DNA of 64,000 nucleotides, from NCBI GenBank assembly GCA_009917455.1, contig QZDS01000002.1, positions 1 to 64,000 on the forward strand. Direction: 5' to 3'. Positions within the stretch are counted from its first letter, which is position 1. Every line of letters begins with the position of its first letter. Shown in pieces: positions 63,508 to 64,000 of this stretch. The DNA is from a bacterium 1xD8-48 (GTDB lineage Bacteria > Bacillota > Clostridia > Lachnospirales > Lachnospiraceae). Made by a program: the position numbers and the translations under genes. A model generated the notes under the pieces. It was not told the DNA's origin, searched no databases, and was given only the letters and a program-made list of their open reading frames with translations.

Positions 63508-64000
63508 GTGGCAGTAAACAGAGTACCTGTATTAAAAAGATGTAGAGCACTTGGACTTGATCCTGTGTTTTTGGGATATGACAAAAAGTCCAACAGAACA
63601 AACGCAAGGGCAGGCAAAAAGGTAAGTGAATACGGTCTTCAGCTCAAAGAAAAGCAGAAAGCCAAATTCATTTACGGCGTACTGGAGAAACCCTTCAGAA
63701 ATTACTACGAGAAAGCTGACAGAATGAAAGGCATGACCGGTGAGAATTTGATGGTTATGCTTGAGAGCAGACTTGACAGTGTTATTTTCCGTATGGGCTT
63801 TGCCAGAACAAGAAGAGAAGCAAGGCAGATTGTCGGCCATCAGCATATTCTTGTAAACGGCAAGAGAGTTCAGATTCCCTCTTATTTGATTAAGGCCGGG
63901 GATGTGATTGAAGTCAGAGAAAAATCCAAGTCTTTACAGAGATACAAGGATATCCTTGAAGTAACAGGGGGAAGACTGGTTCCTGAGTGGCTTGAGGTAG
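63508..64000 (+). CDS. rpsD: 30S ribosomal protein S4 (partial, runs off the window)
   Basis: The start is a GTG at 63508, behind TGGAGG, and 164 codons are visible. The chain begins [20 protein letters not shown] and has [40 protein letters not shown] and the S4 domain [20 protein letters not shown]. It belongs to the zinc-free S4 type. S4 nucleates the 30S body and is the alpha-operon repressor in E. coli. rpoA and rplQ are expected beyond the edge. Confidence 0.95.
   Translation, partial: MAVNRVPVLKRCRALGLDPVFLGYDKKSNRTNARAGKKVSEYGLQLKEKQKAKFIYGVLEKPFRNYYEKADRMKGMTGENLMVMLESRLDSVIFRMGFARTRREARQIVGHQHILVNGKRVQIPSYLIKAGDVIEVREKSKSLQRYKDILEVTGGRLVPEWLEV

Noticed and set aside
1-64000. CRISPR arrays, tRNA or rRNA genes, prophage
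   Set aside because: No regularly spaced short repeats, tRNA-like cloverleaf, rRNA sequence or phage structural gene was recognised by eye. A tRNAscan or CRISPR search could still find short items.

Overview
The window looks like a chromosomal segment of a Clostridia species, most likely a Lachnospiraceae member. The evidence is the S10-spc-alpha ribosomal gene order with a KOW-domain gene between map and infA, a zinc-type S14, strong AGGAGG ribosome binding sites, and small families typical of that group (DUF5721, DUF1015, DUF4956 with CotH). No rRNA, tRNA or CRISPR array was seen.

Left part (about 1-24 kb): an envelope-glycan accessory region. The first 15 kb is visibly AT-richer than the rest, and its left edge carries the last 26 codons of an IS630-type transposase. 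A minus-strand operon encodes a small membrane protein, a YidC/Oxa1 insertase fused to a CDP-glycerol-type glycerophosphotransferase, a winged-helix/LicC/LicA fusion and a second LicC. Together they suggest attachment of phosphocholine or a similar group to a teichoic-acid-like polymer. Next come a CotH kinase with its DUF4956 partner, an orphan CDP-glucose 4,6-dehydratase, a 2016-residue membrane-anchored YD-like repeat protein, two glycosyltransferases, an RfbD-type reductase, a LytTR response regulator and a secreted protein whose frame is broken at a run of ten G. A set for UDP-glucuronate/UDP-galacturonate (46-aa protein, UDP-GlcA 4-epimerase, UDP-glucose dehydrogenase) and a DPM1-like glycosyltransferase close the region.

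Middle part (24-41 kb): mixed genes. It holds an SGNH-hydrolase lipoprotein, a promoter-to-terminator intergenic unit that looks like a structured RNA, a MutS2-like protein without a Smr domain, an AraC regulator, a transglutaminase-like protein, an MFS exporter, an acidic coiled-coil protein, a methyltransferase-trpS-DUF5721 operon, a corrinoid-activation-like ASKHA protein, a short proB, DUF1015, a YoeB/RelB toxin-antitoxin pair with an inverted-repeat operator, an acyltransferase, and a lipoprotein barnase with barstar.

Right part (41.7-48.7 kb): an N-acetylmannosamine-type catabolic operon: nanE, an unassigned (alpha/alpha)6-barrel protein, an ABC binding protein with two permeases, a ROK kinase and an RpiR regulator. 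It starts from a consensus promoter with a perfect 14-bp palindrome at +1. There is no nanA and no sialidase.

From 48.7 kb to the end: the S10-spc-alpha cluster (rpsJ to rpsD, with secY, adk, map, a KOW gene, infA and the 37-aa rpmJ). It has a consensus promoter and a long structured leader before rpsJ, a second promoter before rpmJ, and a leader with two mutually exclusive hairpins before rpsM. The last gene, rpsD, runs off the window.
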